Shown here: one piece after another, positions 17,526-28,400 of the stretch
Position numbering within the stretch: position 1 is the first letter of the stretch
How the letters are laid out: every line of letters starts with the position of its first letter
Translations under genes and position numbers: made by a program
Notes under the pieces: model-generated
Told to the model about the DNA's origin: nothing
The model's input: only the letters and a program-made list of their open reading frames with translations
The model's database searches: none
Assembly (NCBI GenBank): GCA_022072055.1
Contig: JAJVIK010000021.1
Location: 62,001-126,000 of the forward strand
Direction: 5' to 3'
Length of the DNA: 64,000 nt
From: a bacterium
GTDB lineage: Bacteria; Hinthialibacterota; Hinthialibacteria; OLB16

Positions 17526-19382
17526 ATGAGCAAAGCGCTTCGCTTTCTCGCGTCGATGGGAGTCGTGTCGCTGTTGTCCGGACAAGCGTCCGCGCAGTGG
17601 GTCTCCCAAGACATCCACCTCCGGGCGGGATGGAACTCGGTGTATCTCGAGGTGGACCCATACCCAAGCCGATGTGACCTGCTCCTCGCGGGTCAGCCGA
17701 TTCGGAGCGTCTGGACCTGGGACCCCAACCTTTCCCCCGTCCAATTCATCCAGAACCCGAGCGAACTCATCCCCGAGACACCCGCGTTTCGAGTCTTCTA
17801 TCCGCCCGGGCAGCCGAGATCATTTCTCACCAACCTCTTCACCCTCAACGCGGGCAAAGCCTATCTGATCGAAGCCTCCGCCGAGACCGATTTGACTCTC
17901 ACCGGACGCGCGCTTCTGACCGAACAAAGCTGGCTCCCGAACTCCTATAACCTTGTCGGCTTTTATGTGGACCCCAACTCCCCCGCCACGCTCGGCGCAT
18001 GGTTCGCGGGGTCCCCCGCCCACACTCCCCTCGATGTCTGGCGTCTCAACGACTCGGGGGTCTGGGAGCAGGTTGGAAACCCAAATGTTGCTCCGATTCA
18101 ATCCGGGGTGGCTTATTGGGTCTACTCCAACGGCTCCTCGACCTTCCAAGGCCCCGTGCGGATTCAAATACCGACCGGGTTTGTCCTCGACTTCCCAAGG
18201 CTGCTCACCTCGCAAAGCCTGACCCTGGACGACCTACGAGTGGGGGCGCGCCAAGTGACTGTCGGGATCATCCCATCCGAGCCTGCGCCCACCGTGGTCC
18301 CAGAGGACCCCTCCTCGGAGGTATTCCAGCTGGCGGGAGATGTTCCGCTTTCCTACCGGTCCCTGATTCAGGGGGGAACCGGGTATTTCAATTATGTTCC
18401 TCTTCCAGCCATGGTTGATTTCGCCGCGGGGCAAACCGCCGCGCGGGATTTGGAGCTTGCCGTGGACCGTATGCAGATGGTCCCGGCTCCGCCCGAAGCG
18501 GTCCACCAGAGTCTCCTGGTGGTCACGAACGGAGCGGGGTTCCGACGGTATGTGGGGGTTCTCGCCGAAGGCCCGAACAACCCGGGGAAATACAATCGGA
18601 ACAAAGGGGGAGCGCCGGCTTCACCGCAAGCGGGCCTGTGGGTCGGAGCGGTCGAACTCAGCAAGGTGAGCGAACCGAACATCAGCCCCGTGGTTTTGAC
18701 CGAAACCCCCTCGCATTTCAATTTTCGGTTCCTGTGCCATGTGGACAGGGACGGAGTGGTTCGCCTCCTCAACTCCGTGAACCTCTATTGGCGGGAAGGA
18801 ACCACAACCACGGATCCGGTGTCCGGGCAGACCACGATCGTCGAACCGGGAAGATACATCCTGGTGACCCCCACGGCCCCGCAGGCGCTTCTGAACGAGA
18901 TCGGAAACACGATCAAACCGGGCGCCTTGCGCGACGGGCGTCCTTTTTCCAGCCGGGTCACCTCGCTCATGTATCCGCTCCATGACGCCAACGGCAATCC
19001 CGAGACCCCCCAGATGACCCTCAACGGAACCTTCGGGACTCCGGGGAGCACCTTGAGCATCACCATGGTCGAGGAGAACACTGATCCGGTGAACCCATTC
19101 CACCATCAGTACCACCCGGAACACCGTTATCCCGAACCCGGAGAGACCGTGTATCCGTCTTCCGATTTCACCATCGCGCGCGAGGTGACCCTCACTTTCC
19201 TCGCCGCCGACCCAGCAGGCGGACAAACCGCCGGGCTGGGGGATAGCGAGGTTGTCGGGACCTACCGCGAAGTCCTCACCGGTCTAAGGAGAGTCGGCGG
19301 TTCGGTTCCCCCAGTGGTGACTGAGGGGGCGTTTCGGCTGTCGCGCGCCTCCACAGTTGACCAGCTCAACGATGGAATGTGA
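17526..19382 (+). CDS. Secreted protein of unknown function, first gene of surface-protein operon
   Basis: 618 aa with a clear signal peptide (about 1-22, ending GQASAQ) and AAAGGAG 10 bases before the ATG. The mature start 'VSQDIHLRAGWNSVYLEVDP' and 'WTWDPNLSPVQFI' belong to a type of large secreted protein I have seen without an assigned function. The rest is predicted beta-rich, with Pro/Gly/Thr turns, no membrane helix and no catalytic motif that I can recognise. It is followed after 91 bases by the giant protein gene, probably as one transcript, so a partner or co-displayed role is likely. Confidence 0.8.
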   Translation: MSKALRFLASMGVVSLLSGQASAQWVSQDIHLRAGWNSVYLEVDPYPSRCDLLLAGQPIRSVWTWDPNLSPVQFIQNPSELIPETPAFRVFYPPGQPRSFLTNLFTLNAGKAYLIEASAETDLTLTGRALLTEQSWLPNSYNLVGFYVDPNSPATLGAWFAGSPAHTPLDVWRLNDSGVWEQVGNPNVAPIQSGVAYWVYSNGSSTFQGPVRIQIPTGFVLDFPRLLTSQSLTLDDLRVGARQVTVGIIPSEPAPTVVPEDPSSEVFQLAGDVPLSYRSLIQGGTGYFNYVPLPAMVDFAAGQTAARDLELAVDRMQMVPAPPEAVHQSLLVVTNGAGFRRYVGVLAEGPNNPGKYNRNKGGAPASPQAGLWVGAVELSKVSEPNISPVVLTETPSHFNFRFLCHVDRDGVVRLLNSVNLYWREGTTTTDPVSGQTTIVEPGRYILVTPTAPQALLNEIGNTIKPGALRDGRPFSSRVTSLMYPLHDANGNPETPQMTLNGTFGTPGSTLSITMVEENTDPVNPFHHQYHPEHRYPEPGETVYPSSDFTIAREVTLTFLAADPAGGQTAGLGDSEVVGTYREVLTGLRRVGGSVPPVVTEGAFRLSRASTVDQLNDGM

Positions 19383-19473
19383 AACAAGGACTTAAGGACA
19401 TCACTCGATGACACGCACGCCGCCCCGCGAGGCGCTGAGAATTCCAGGCTCGGAAGTCACCGAAAGGGAGAAT

Positions 19474-22400
19474 ATGATGCACACAATCCGACCGACAGGG
19501 AAACTGATCCTTCTGCTGATCGGAACAGCGCTATTGGCCTCGCAGGCGCGGAGCGCGACAGTCTTCGTGAACGGATCGCTCGCCACCGGCGCCAACAACG
19601 GGGCGAGCTGGGCCGACGCATATCGGGGATCGACGGCTCTCTCCGACGCGCTTAACGCCACCGGATCCGGGAACGAGATCTGGGTCGCGCAAGGAACATA
19701 CATTCCAACTCGTGATCGATTCGGAAACTCGACCAACGGAAATGAGGCCACCTTCATCCTCAAGGGACCGAACTTCATGCTCCTCGGGGGGTTTGTTGGG
19801 AACGAAACGAATCGCAATGACCGGAACCCCGAGGCGAATCCCACGATTCTGAGCGGCAACAGCCAGAAATGGCACGTGGTCTCTCCGCACCAAGACAACG
19901 GGGTCACCCTCAGCACGGTCCTTGACGGCTTCATCATCACGGGCGGCGACGCCGATGGGGACAGCGCGAACGATGAGGATCGCGGCGCGGGCCTCAAGAC
20001 CTCCAGCGCCAATCTGACCATCTCCAACTGCACCTTCCTTGCAAACCGCTCGATCAGCGATGGCGCGGGAGCCTGGGTCGGCGCGAGCATCCTGGTAAAT
20101 TGTAAGTTCCTCGGAAATTTTATCGACACCTCCGGCGCAGCCGGGGCGGGTTTGTTCGCGGGAGCCGGCCCGACCGTGGTCAACTGCCTTTTCAGTGGGA
20201 ACCGGATTCGAGAGGACGGGAATGGCGCGGGGTTGAGCGCCACCGACCCGACCGTGATCAACTGTGCGTTCAGCAACAACCTCTCCAGTTCCGACCTTCC
20301 TGCTCTTGGCAATGGCGGCGGCATCTATCTCGCGGGGGGGACGGCGGCCCCGATCCGCAACTGCATTCTTTGGGGAAACAGCGCTGGAACCAACGCCCAG
20401 ATTGGCGGTTCGCTTGGGGCGGCCCAAGTCTCCCACTCGATCGTTCAAGGGGGGTTCGCGGGAACCGGAAACCTCAATGCGGACCCGCAATTCGTCGATC
20501 CCGACGGCGCGGACAACACCTCGGGGACTGGCGATGACGATCTCCACCTGAATCTCGGATCCCCCGCCATCGACGCCGGGTCAAATGGGCACTTGCCCGC
20601 CGATAGCGCCGATTTGGACCGTGATGGGAATACCGCGGAGACCCTCCCCATCGACCTCTTCGGCAATCCACGCGTGACCTATGAAAGCTGCGGAATCGTG
20701 GACATGGGGGTTCATGAGGCGGTTCGCGCCACGCCCGGCCCGATCTTTTACGTGGACAAAAGCGCCGCCGGCGCCAACACGGGCGAGACATGGGCGAACG
20801 CCTTCACCGACCTGAACACCGCCCTATGCGCCGCTCAGAACAGCGTGGCTCCCAATCCGGAGATTTGGGTCGCCAACGGCGCATACGCTCCGGACCGTGG
20901 AACAGGAGACCGCAACGCCGCCTTTGTCCTCGCAAGCGGAGTCGCGGTCTATGGCGGGTTCCAGGGCAACGACCGCCCCGGAGGACCCGAAACCAGCCGG
21001 GACCAGAGGAACACCGATCCCACTTCCAACGGGACTGTCCTCTCGGGCGAAATCGGAGTCATCGGCGATTTCAACGACAACAGCCGCACCATCGTGATTG
21101 CGAGCAATGTGGACGCCACGGCAATTCTCGACGGTTTTAAGATTTCCCTTGGTTTCGCCGAGGTGGCGGGAACCGTGGGGTTTCCTGATCGCAATGGGGC
21201 GGGTCTGTTTGCCAGTCAAGGCTCGCCCACGATTCGGAATTGCTGGTTTGACTCGAATGTGGCGCAGCAAGGGGGCGGAGGGGCTTTCTTTTCATACGGC
21301 TTCCCCACCATCGAGGACTGCCTTTTCACTGAGAATGTCGGAATCGGCGGGCGCGGGGGCGGCATCGCCTTCAATTCCCCGCCAGGGATTCTTACCGGGA
21401 ATCTGAGGCTTGTTCGGTGCCGCTTCGTGGACAACCTTGCCGATTTTGACGGTGGCGGCGTCTCCATCTTCGGGCAGACCGCGCAAGTCATCAGCTGCGA
21501 GTTTTTTGAGAACGATTGCTTCGAGCGCGGGGGTGGCATCGGCTGCCTGATCACCTCGGACCTGCTTGTGGCGAACTCCGTGTTCAGCGGGAATCATGCT
21601 CCTGTCACGGGTGGCGGCCTTTGGATGCAGGCGGGCCCGGTCAAACTGGTCAACAACACCTTCAGCCGGAACAGCACAAACCTCAACTTCGGCGGCGGCG
21701 GAGTCTTCCAGGACAGCGGCTCGATTTCCATCAGCAACTGCATCTTCTGGCAGAACAGCGATTCGAGCGGAGTCGATGAAGGCTCGCAATTCGCGCGCGC
21801 GGCGGGGACTTCCACACAACCCTTCGACCACAACCTGGTGGACGGACTGACCGGCGGGGGCCTGTTCAGCGGCCCGGGAAATGTGAGCGGGAATCCGCTG
21901 TTCGTGGACGAAGAGGGTCCCGACAACATGCCGGGAACGGCCGACGACAACCTGCGTTTGATCCATTGCTCCCCGGCTTTGGGCGCCGGCTCCTCCGCCG
22001 CTCTCCCGGCGGATGTCGCCGACCTGGACGCGGACGCCGATGTGGGGGAGCCAACCCCGCTCGACGCGGATGGCAATCCGCGCATCAGCCCCGCCGCCAT
22101 CGGCTTGGTCGACATCGGAGCTTATGAGCTCCAAGTAGTGGTCCCCGGTCCGATTGTCTACGTGGATGTCAACGCGGCGGGGGCTAACGACGGATCGAGC
22201 TGGGCCGACGCCTTCACAAGCCTTAAGTCCGCCCTCTGCACCGCCGAGGTTTTCTCCGCGACAGTGGAGGAAATCTGGGTCGCGGCGGGAACCTATCGCC
22301 CCGACTTGGGCTTGGTAGACCCATCGAGGAGCTTTGACTTGGTCGAGGGGGTCGGGGTCTATGGCGGGTTCGCGGGAACCGAGACACAGCGCGAGGAACG

Positions 22401-25400
22401 CAACCCAGTGGCCAATGTCACGATCCTCTCCGGAGACTTGTTGGGTGACGACAACCCGTCCGGCGGCCAGTTCGACCCGACTTTCATTGAGAACACAAAC
22501 CACATCGTCAGCGCCATCGGACTTGGTTCGACAGCCGTGCTGGACGGCTTTACGATCACGGGCGGTCATGCGCACAGCGGCATTCCTGGACCTGATGTCG
22601 GTCGTGGAGCCGGAATCTACATCATCGGCGGCGGCCCCACGCTCGCCAACCTCAAATTCCATCGGAACTTCGCTTGGATCTCCGGAGGCGGCCTGTTTTC
22701 GAGTGGGGCTTCCCCCTCGGTCACCTCTTGTGTTTTCAGCGAAAATGTGTCGAACGATGGTTTCGGCGCGGGCGGCGGCGCGGGCGCGTATGTCACCGGA
22801 GGCTCGCCGGAGTTCACCGCTTGCATGTTCATAACCAACGACGCGCCCGGGTTCGGAGGCGGAATCCACGCTGAAAACACAAACCTGACCGTGGTGGACG
22901 GGACCTTCCAGGGGAACACCTCAAATAACACACTGGGGGGAGGAGGCGGAGGCATCCGAATCGATGGCGGCGCGGCATTGGTTCGGGGCAGTCTGTTCGA
23001 GAACAACTCAGGAGTCCTCGGCGGAGGAATTTCGGTCACCGGCAGCAGCCCGCGAATCCTCGCTTGCACCTTCCGTGAGAATCGAGGCGTCTTGAGGGGC
23101 GGGGGAATCGACTCGCTCGGATTCTCCAGCGGCCCCCTCGTGGTGAGCTGTGTGTTCGAGGGCAACTACTCGATCGCGGGGGGTGGCGCGGGGAACTTCT
23201 CCAGCATCTCCAGCTATGTGAACTGCGTGTTCAGCGGAAACCACGGAAAGCTCCTGGCGCCCTTCCCCGAAGCCTTCGGCGGGGCCTTCTACAACGACAG
23301 CAGCGAGGTCTCGCTGGTCCATTGCACGGTCGCCGGGAATGTGGCCGACACCACCGGCGGCGGCTTCTATAACACCGACAACAGCAGCGTCACCATTGAG
23401 AACTCCATTGTCTGGCTGAACTCGCACGGCGGCGGGATCACCGATTTTGAATCTCAAGTGTTCAACTCAACCTCCGGCTCCAACTCGCTCACGGTGTCCC
23501 GAAGCGATTTCCAATTCCTAACACCTCTCTTGAATGGGAATATCGACGACGATCCCCTCTTCATTCGCCTCCCGGATGACGGCGGCGATGGTTTCGGCAA
23601 CGGGAATGACGATTACGGCAACCTGAGATTCCCTCCCAATTCCCCCGCGCTTGACGCCTTGGACGCCTCGACCCTGCCGCCGGACACCGGGGACATTGAC
23701 GACGACGGGGATGTCCTGGAACCCCTCCCGCTGGACGCGGATGGGTTTCCCAGGGTCAAGGACATCACGGTGTTCAATCATGGTGGAACGGTCGACATGG
23801 GGGCGTATGAGCTGCCCACGGCCAACATTCGCTTCTGGGGCGAGGAATTGGAGCCTCCAGTTGGCGTGGACGATCCCGTCGCGAGTCCTCCGCTCGTGGA
23901 CAACGCCTCTGCGGCCTTTATCCATCCTTTTGACAATCGGGTTTTCGGGTACGACTTCGGCCTGGTGAATGTGTCCTGGTCGGCGGGTGGCGTGCCCGCG
24001 GTCTCCACGACTCAATTCTTTGTCCTTGAGGCCACTCCCACGGTCTGTATGTACCGGACCGACCAGCCCAATAACGGTCCCCCTGTGGACCTGTCGCCGA
24101 TCATCGATGGGAACCCCATCGGGCAAGTCATCGTTCACTACAACACCCAGATTCACCCCGACCCCAATCCCGCGGATCCGCTGCTCAACGCGGACATCTT
24201 CCAAGACACGACAAAACACCTCCATGCCCAGAAGGCAGGAACGGTGCTCCTCGAATACCGGAACGAGCAAACCCAAGAGCTCCTGGCGTTCGAGGTTCTC
24301 CGCGCGAGAAACAGGGTTCCGCTGATCGTGAATGATGTCGAAGTAGGGTCCCAAGTTTTCCCTGTTGACCCCGAAAACCACACGCCCGGATGCATGCCGA
24401 GTGTCACACGCGGGTTTAATGTTTACGCCTACCAGCAGACTGACGACGGCCCCACCAAGGGGAATGTCTACGCCATCCGTCCGAACGACAACCCCTCCAA
24501 TTTCGAGGTGTATTGGCTGAAGGGGGGATACGGCGGGGTCTGCTGGCCGTGTGAACTCACGCGCTACACGGCGATCTGGCCCTTCGACCCGCAGATCAAT
24601 CTTCAGTCCGAGGATCCCAAGGTCGATCTCTCGGCCCATTTCCTCGCGCAGATCCTCTACCAGTTCCCGGTCAGCCACGCGCAAGTCGCGGATAAGGCTT
24701 ACTCCACCAGCGCGCCCGGAATGGCCACGCTGCTCTATTCCAACCAAGTTGACACCGGCCGTGAGGTCTCCCTCGAGGTGGTGAAAACGGTCGATAGCCG
24801 GGACGGCAACCAGGAGTTTCCGCGTCTTGAGGATTGGAACATCGGGGACCGCATCGAGAGTCCGGAGCACGACCTGAGCTGCTATTCCTCCAGCTTCATC
24901 CGCCTCGGAACCAATTACGATCCGACGATCTACAGCTTTAAGGCAGCCGCCAGCACAATCATCCCCATCAACACAGGCGAATTGGAGGTTTGGCACTATC
25001 AGAAATCACAAGATGTCTGCTGGCCGTACCTGCCGTATGTTTACAACTGCGTCTGGCCCGCAACCCCAGATTACTGCCTGACCATCTCAAATCAAAAGGG
25101 AATCGGACCCTTCAACCTCACCAAGTATCAGGATCCCTCGATCTACTCCATCGGGACCGAGGACAGCGATCCGACTGTGGTGGGTTACAACCCCAATGAG
25201 GAGCACGCGGAGTGGGAAACAACTCCAGGCGGAAAGCTCTACGCCGCGCGGGATGACTTGAATGTCCTGTTTGGTCGCTCACAGCCATATGTCCTCCTCA
25301 AATACCAGGACCATTTCTCGGAAGGAGACCCTTGGGACATGGACGTGATCCAAGTCCGCCGGACGGGGACAAGCTCTCCGGGAACTTGCATGTGTGACCA

Positions 25401-28400
25401 GTTCCCATGCGACTTCATCTATCCGGTCACCGCCGGGTCGATTCTCCAGCCGCTGATTCCGCTTTCGCTTCCCACTCATGTTCCGCTGTGCTCGGAAAAC
25501 ACGATCATCGACCCGACCTACACCTGGTTTGACGACCGGGGAGGTTACTGGTATCGGCGCGGAGGCATCAGCACCATCGCGCGCTATTTCGAGCGCTGGG
25601 AAGGGACCTGCACTCCTTGGCTCGATGACGGCACCGGGATTCCCCAGGATGTGACCTGGAATGTGAACTGGCCGAAGGTACCGCAGAGCTCCCTGCCACC
25701 CGGCGGCGGGGGCGTTCCCATCAAGGATGTGTATATCGACTTGGGCTTCGGCGAGACTCGCATCCGTGACCTGAGCAATGGGGTGCGACAGGCCGAAATC
25801 CTGTATAACGAGTCGGACGCGGTTCTGATTCGTCCTTGGAAGCCGGCCTTCGTGCCGCTCTCCAACTCCAATTTCCCCTCGGATTGGTTGGTCTTCCGGC
25901 GGATGCTGCCACCGCACATTCAAGCCCGCCTATCCTACGACGATGTCAACCAGCTTTTGATCTGGGGAGCGGTTCCGGACCAGAAGTTGCTCGGGATCAT
26001 GTCCGTTCAGGAGCGGGACAAGATCAAGGAAGTGTTCAACACAGGCGACCACGCCGCCTTCCGCAACGCGGTCGATGACCTCTATGACGAATCCCAGCAA
26101 CCCGGCTCAAACGCGGTGGGGACGATTGTAGGGCCCGACAACCCCGCCTGGGGCATCGCGCTTTCCGCCGGGAAGGCCACCCAGCAGGGTTGGGTTGTCC
26201 TGGGCTACAACGGCGACAACCTGATCACGGAACCGCCGGATGTCGAGGTCTTCAACGTCGGCTGTCCGCCCAAACCCGGAGAGCTCATCGTGGTCTACCC
26301 GGACTGCGTGTTTGACGAACAACTCACCATCCGTTGGTCGGGCGATTGCGGCGGCGACTGCCAGGACCTCGAATTCATGTGGGAATTCGCGGTGGGGGAC
26401 AACCCCAGCGACTATGAGGACATCGATCCGAACGCCAACCCGGACGACCCACCGGCGTTCAACCCCTGGAACTTGTGGATCCATGACGACGGCAGTTCCG
26501 GGTGGGTCAAGGGCAAGAACGAGATTGTCATCAGCGGTCAGAGCGCGAACCCCCTGTTCGTCCTCACCGACAACTGGTTCCGAGTGAAGGTCCGCATCCC
26601 GCCCGACGCCAATCCGAGCGAGTTCGCCTGCCCGCCGGGAACGGAAAGCGAATACACCGACAACCAACTCGCCGAGGGATGGATCAAGCGGGTCAAACGC
26701 CAGCTCAATCCGTTTGACCAGCGGGTCAAAAGCTTCACCGAGGCGCGCATCGCCACCTATGTCAGCATGATCGAGCAGCTCGGCACCCCCTACACTGATC
26801 GGGTGGGGCTCACCTGCGACGCCGAAACTCTCAATAAGCTCGGTCTGATCGAACTCTACCAAGGGGTCCTCTTCCGAGGCCGGTCGTTCACGATCGACAT
26901 GGGGATCGATTACGGTCCCGCCAATCAGGCCTTACTCCTTATGGCGGGCGCCATCGCCGACTTCTACATGCTCCTCGGAAACGAGGCTTATGGCGATTCG
27001 CTTGATCCCACGCTGATCATCACCGACGAGATCCAAGAGCAGGCCACCTCCCTTTTTTCCTTCCAGGACCAACTGCCCTCCAGCGAGAATTCACTCCTCT
27101 ATGAGGAGCTCACGCTCCTGCGGGGTTTGGACGGCCGCAGCGGCACGCCGGTGGACCGCTTCCCGGTTTACAATCGCCTGTACTGGAACTTCACCAGCGG
27201 CGACGGGCAGATCGCCTATCGGAACAACTACAACATCCTGGATCGCGCTCCGCTCAACCCGGATGGATCGCGGGGAGACGGGTTCATCAACGTGGAGGAC
27301 GCCGCGGTGATGTTCCCGCAGGGGCATGGGGACGCCTGGGGGCACTATCTCACCGCGATCAAGTACTACTATGAACTTCTCAGGAACCCCTCATTCACCT
27401 GGCAGGTGAGGTCCGAGGCGGTGCTTGTGAACCAAGTGCCGGTTCAGGTCGGCTACGCCCATGAACGCAAGATGGCACGCGCCGCCGCCGCCCGCGCCAA
27501 GGCCGGAGCCGCAATCATGGACCTGGCCTACCGCGAGCGCTATTCTGAGGAGCCTTCCATCCAAACTCAGGGCTACCCCGATCCGGTGGCCGACCGTCAC
27601 TGGGGACTTCAGGATTGGGGCCATCGCTCATTCCTGGGGACCTATTTCGATTGGGCCACCACCAACGCGAACCTGCCGGCGGTGGATGACGACCCGGACC
27701 ATGTCGGGACGGTCAAGCAGATCGACCGCACCACGGTCTACGACCTCAAGGAGATCACCGCGCAGGCGGACATTATCCAAGGAAAGATGGATGAGGCGGA
27801 TGCCGGGCTGAACCCGCTCGGCCTCCCCAAGAATGTGGTCCCATTTGACCTTCAGCCCTTCGATGAGGCCGGTCGGACCCATTTTGAGCAAGTTTTCGAC
27901 CGCGCGTCCCCGGCGGTGGTGAACGCGGTCCAAGTGTTCCGTTTCGCCAGTCAAATCGGCCAAAGCCTGCGTCAAAACCAGGACGAGACACAGGAGTTCG
28001 AGGACAATGTGGAGGATGCCGAATTCGACTACGAGGGGCGCCTGATCGAGGTCTTCGGTTACCCCTACCCGCAGGACCGTGATCCGGTCACCGGCAACAC
28101 CTATGGGCCAAATTTCCGCGGGCCCGACCTGTACCACTGGATGTATGTGGACACCGGAGACTTGGTCGGCCTGACCCTTCCCGCCGGCCAGTCGGTCACG
28201 GTGCCTGTTTTCAACCGGACGGTCAACGACCAGGGTGTGCTGGAGACCCCCCAAAACCAGAGCACGACAGTCAATGTCAGCTACAACATTGTACCGGGGT
28301 TCGGTTTCGTGAAGCCAGTGGAATTCACCCTTGAGCGCCGGGCACCGGGCGAGATCCAGCTCGCCCGATCGGACCTCATCCAAGCCTACTGGGCCTTCAA

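Noticed and set aside
21292-24996. Long minus-strand frames of 525 and 492 codons inside the giant gene
   Set aside because: They are shadows of GC-rich codon use in the plus-strand gene, with no ribosome sites, no signal and no family motifs.
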